Assembly (NCBI RefSeq): GCF_000384475.1
Contig: NZ_ARWB01000001.1
Span: forward strand, 1,406,176-1,470,175
Source of the DNA: Methylopila sp. M107
Lineage (GTDB): Bacteria > Pseudomonadota > Alphaproteobacteria > Rhizobiales > Methylopilaceae
Direction: 5' to 3'
DNA length: 64,000 nucleotides
Shown: positions 62,684 through 64,000 of the stretch, one piece after another
Numbering within the stretch: position 1 is the first letter of the stretch
How the letters are laid out: each line of letters starts with the position of its first letter
Program-made: the position numbers and the translations under genes
The notes under the pieces: generated by a model
Database searches by the model: none
What the model saw: the letters and a program-made list of their open reading frames with translations, nothing else
What the model was told of the DNA's origin: nothing

Positions 62684-63812
62684 GCGCCGACATCGCGGCC
62701 TCGGCCGGTCCCTGTGCGAACCTGCGGCGCCAGAGATGCGCGGCAGCGATGAACGCCGCAAAAATGGCGGCCGAGATCCAGAGCGAGTCCGACAGCGTCG
62801 CCTCGCCATGCAGGCCGAAGCCGTAGCCGTAGAAGATCACGCTCGAGACGATCGAGAAGCCAAGATAGATCGACATCGACGTCCCGCCCGCGGGCGACAG
62901 CAGCGCGACCGCGGAGGAAGCCTTGGGGCTCTTCAGCAACGTCAATCCGACGGCGACGAGCACGACGCTCAGGAACGGCGCGAACAGCGGCCGCAGCGCG
63001 AGAGTCAGCAGGAAAAGCTTCGACCCGCCCGCAGTGCTCGGGATCGAGGCTAGAACGCAGTAGAGCAGGTTTCCGAGCACTGCGGGAACAAGGGCGTAGA
63101 AGGCGAGCCTTCGCGCCCTGTCGACCAGCGCTCCCGCGCCTTCCCGCTCGGCCAGGCGTCCGGCCGCCAGGCCGAACAGCATGGCGGCGAGTGAGAGCGG
63201 GTAGTTGGACCAGAGCGAATAGGTCTGGAACGACGCCCAGTTCCTCATCCGCACCGCCGCGATTTCGGCGTAGCCGCCCGTCGCCAGAACGTGAGCGGTT
63301 TCGCCGGAGCCGCCGCCCGACGGCGGATCGAGCGTCATCTTCACGCCGAACAGTCCGTTGCCGATCACCGCGAGCGACCAGAACGCGACGGCCGACGCGA
63401 TCACGATGCGGGTCGAGCGCTCCCGGAACAGCAGCAGCGCGCCGCCCATGACCGCATAGGGCAGCAGGATGTCGGCCTCAAACAGCAGCGCCGCATGCGC
63501 CACGCCGAAGGCGCCGAGCGCGACCAGCCGCCGGGAATACCGGCCGACGCCATGCCGGCTCATCTGCCGCCATGCGCCGAACCCGAACAGCGCCGAGAAG
63601 ATCAGGATGAACTTGCTCTCGAACAGCCCCTGGATCAGGCCGGCCGACAGGAGATCGGCCAGCGACGGCCCGGTCTTCTCCCAGTCGACCCCCGCAAACC
63701 CGCCCGGCAGGGCCAGGAACGGCAGGTTGACGGCCAGAATGCCGAACAGCGCGACGGCGCGCAGCGCGTCGATCGATCCGTCTCGTTGAGGCTGGCGGGC
63801 TTGGGCTTTCAT
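62616..63812 (-). CDS. DUF418-family multi-pass membrane protein
   Basis: 398 residues with about nine membrane helices. The N-terminal IDALRAVALFGILAVNLPFL, LFSALFGFGAWRQM and the C-terminal GGTSMSIYLGFSIVSSVIFY belong to the DUF418 family, acyltransferase-3-like proteins of unknown function. The family usually ends shortly after the last helix; here a Ser/Ala/Arg-rich tail continues and overlaps the sigma-factor gene. Start ATG at 63812, convergent with that gene. Confidence 0.85.
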   Translation of the reverse strand: MKAQARQPQRDGSIDALRAVALFGILAVNLPFLALPGGFAGVDWEKTGPSLADLLSAGLIQGLFESKFILIFSALFGFGAWRQMSRHGVGRYSRRLVALGAFGVAHAALLFEADILLPYAVMGGALLLFRERSTRIVIASAVAFWSLAVIGNGLFGVKMTLDPPSGGGSGETAHVLATGGYAEIAAVRMRNWASFQTYSLWSNYPLSLAAMLFGLAAGRLAEREGAGALVDRARRLAFYALVPAVLGNLLYCVLASIPSTAGGSKLFLLTLALRPLFAPFLSVVLVAVGLTLLKSPKASSAVALLSPAGGTSMSIYLGFSIVSSVIFYGYGFGLHGEATLSDSLWISAAIFAAFIAAAHLWRRRFAQGPAEAAMSALTNAAGSGRSGPASAATPRRSA

Positions 63813-63835
63813 GGATCCTCGCTTTCGGGGAGCGC

Positions 63836-64000
63836 TCAGCGCCGGGCGCGGCCGAGCGCCTGTTCGACGTCGCTCCAGATGACGTCCGGGTTTTCGAGAC
63901 CGACGGAGAAGCGGATGGCGCGCGGGCTGACGCCGAAGCGACGCAGCGAGTTGACCTCGGCCATCTGCAGCGGCGCGAGCGCCGGCATGACCAGGGACTC
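63836..64000 (-). CDS. Cys/Met-metabolism PLP enzyme, C-terminal fragment
   Basis: The last 54 residues of a trans-sulfuration-type enzyme, running off the right edge, with stop at 63836. The segment ESLVMPALAPLQMAEVNSLR followed by RFGVSPRAIRFSVGLENPDV and SDVEQALGRARR matches the C-terminal substrate-binding region of cystathionine gamma-synthase / O-acetylhomoserine sulfhydrylase relatives. Which reaction it catalyses cannot be decided without the rest. Only 23 bases separate it from the DUF418 start, so both are likely in one operon. Confidence 0.85.
   Translation of the reverse strand, partial: ESLVMPALAPLQMAEVNSLRRFGVSPRAIRFSVGLENPDVIWSDVEQALGRARR

Overview
The window comes from a high-GC alphaproteobacterium, most likely of the order Hyphomicrobiales (Rhizobiales). 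The evidence is an Omp2b-type porin, an aerobic cobalamin pathway with CobG/CobN/CobW, a CbtAB cobalt transporter, a Bpt aminoacyl-protein transferase, Tad-type pseudopilins, a GAAC-N7-GAAC SOS operator and dense palindromic intergenic repeats. Genus assignment is not possible from sequence reading alone. No rRNA, tRNA, CRISPR array or IS element was seen.

Region 1 (1-3.5 kb): a porin running off the left edge, an omega-amino-acid:pyruvate aminotransferase and a small membrane protein.

Region 2 (3.5-25.4 kb): a large cobalamin island. A cobalamin riboswitch precedes cbtB-cbtA-cobU(P)-cobW, followed by cobN, cobO and cobQ. Then come cbiB(cobD), cobC, a DUF1636 protein, cobB, cobA, cobK, cobL, cobM, a cbiG-cobJ fusion, cobI, cobH and cobG. 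Nearly all steps from uroporphyrinogen III to adenosylcobinamide-GDP are encoded. cobF, the chelatase subunits cobS/cobT and the last lower-ligand assembly genes are not seen. cobN carries two related in-frame palindromic repeats and ends in a third, unrelated repeat.

Region 3 (25.5-33.6 kb): housekeeping and envelope genes (DUF883, Tat-exported transglutaminase-like protein, TlpA-like thioredoxin, RDD membrane protein, bpt, parC, a lipoprotein). A 1.26-kb stretch without a recognised gene holds tandem palindromic repeats and an orphan promoter with a LexA-type SOS box.

Region 4 (33.7-42.3 kb): a zinc metallopeptidase, a giant transglutaminase-DUF2126 protein, a DUF559 nuclease-like protein, a circularly permuted ATP-grasp/alpha-E fusion and a second transglutaminase. 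This is a predicted peptide-ligation and peptide-processing module.

Region 5 (42.6-55.9 kb): an envelope module with a tetraheme cytochrome c ending in a DUF4384-like domain, a ferric-reductase-like flavocytochrome, an OmpA-family protein, a Cys-rich secreted protein, two secreted caspase-family proteins, three TadE/TadG-like proteins and an amidase.

Region 6 (55.9-64 kb): ogt, a DUF971 protein, an AprA/fumarate-reductase-like flavoprotein with its ferredoxin and a HEAT-repeat protein, a Crp/Fnr regulator, a phosphopantetheinyl transferase, an ECF sigma factor, a DUF418 membrane protein and the 3' end of a Cys/Met-metabolism PLP enzyme.
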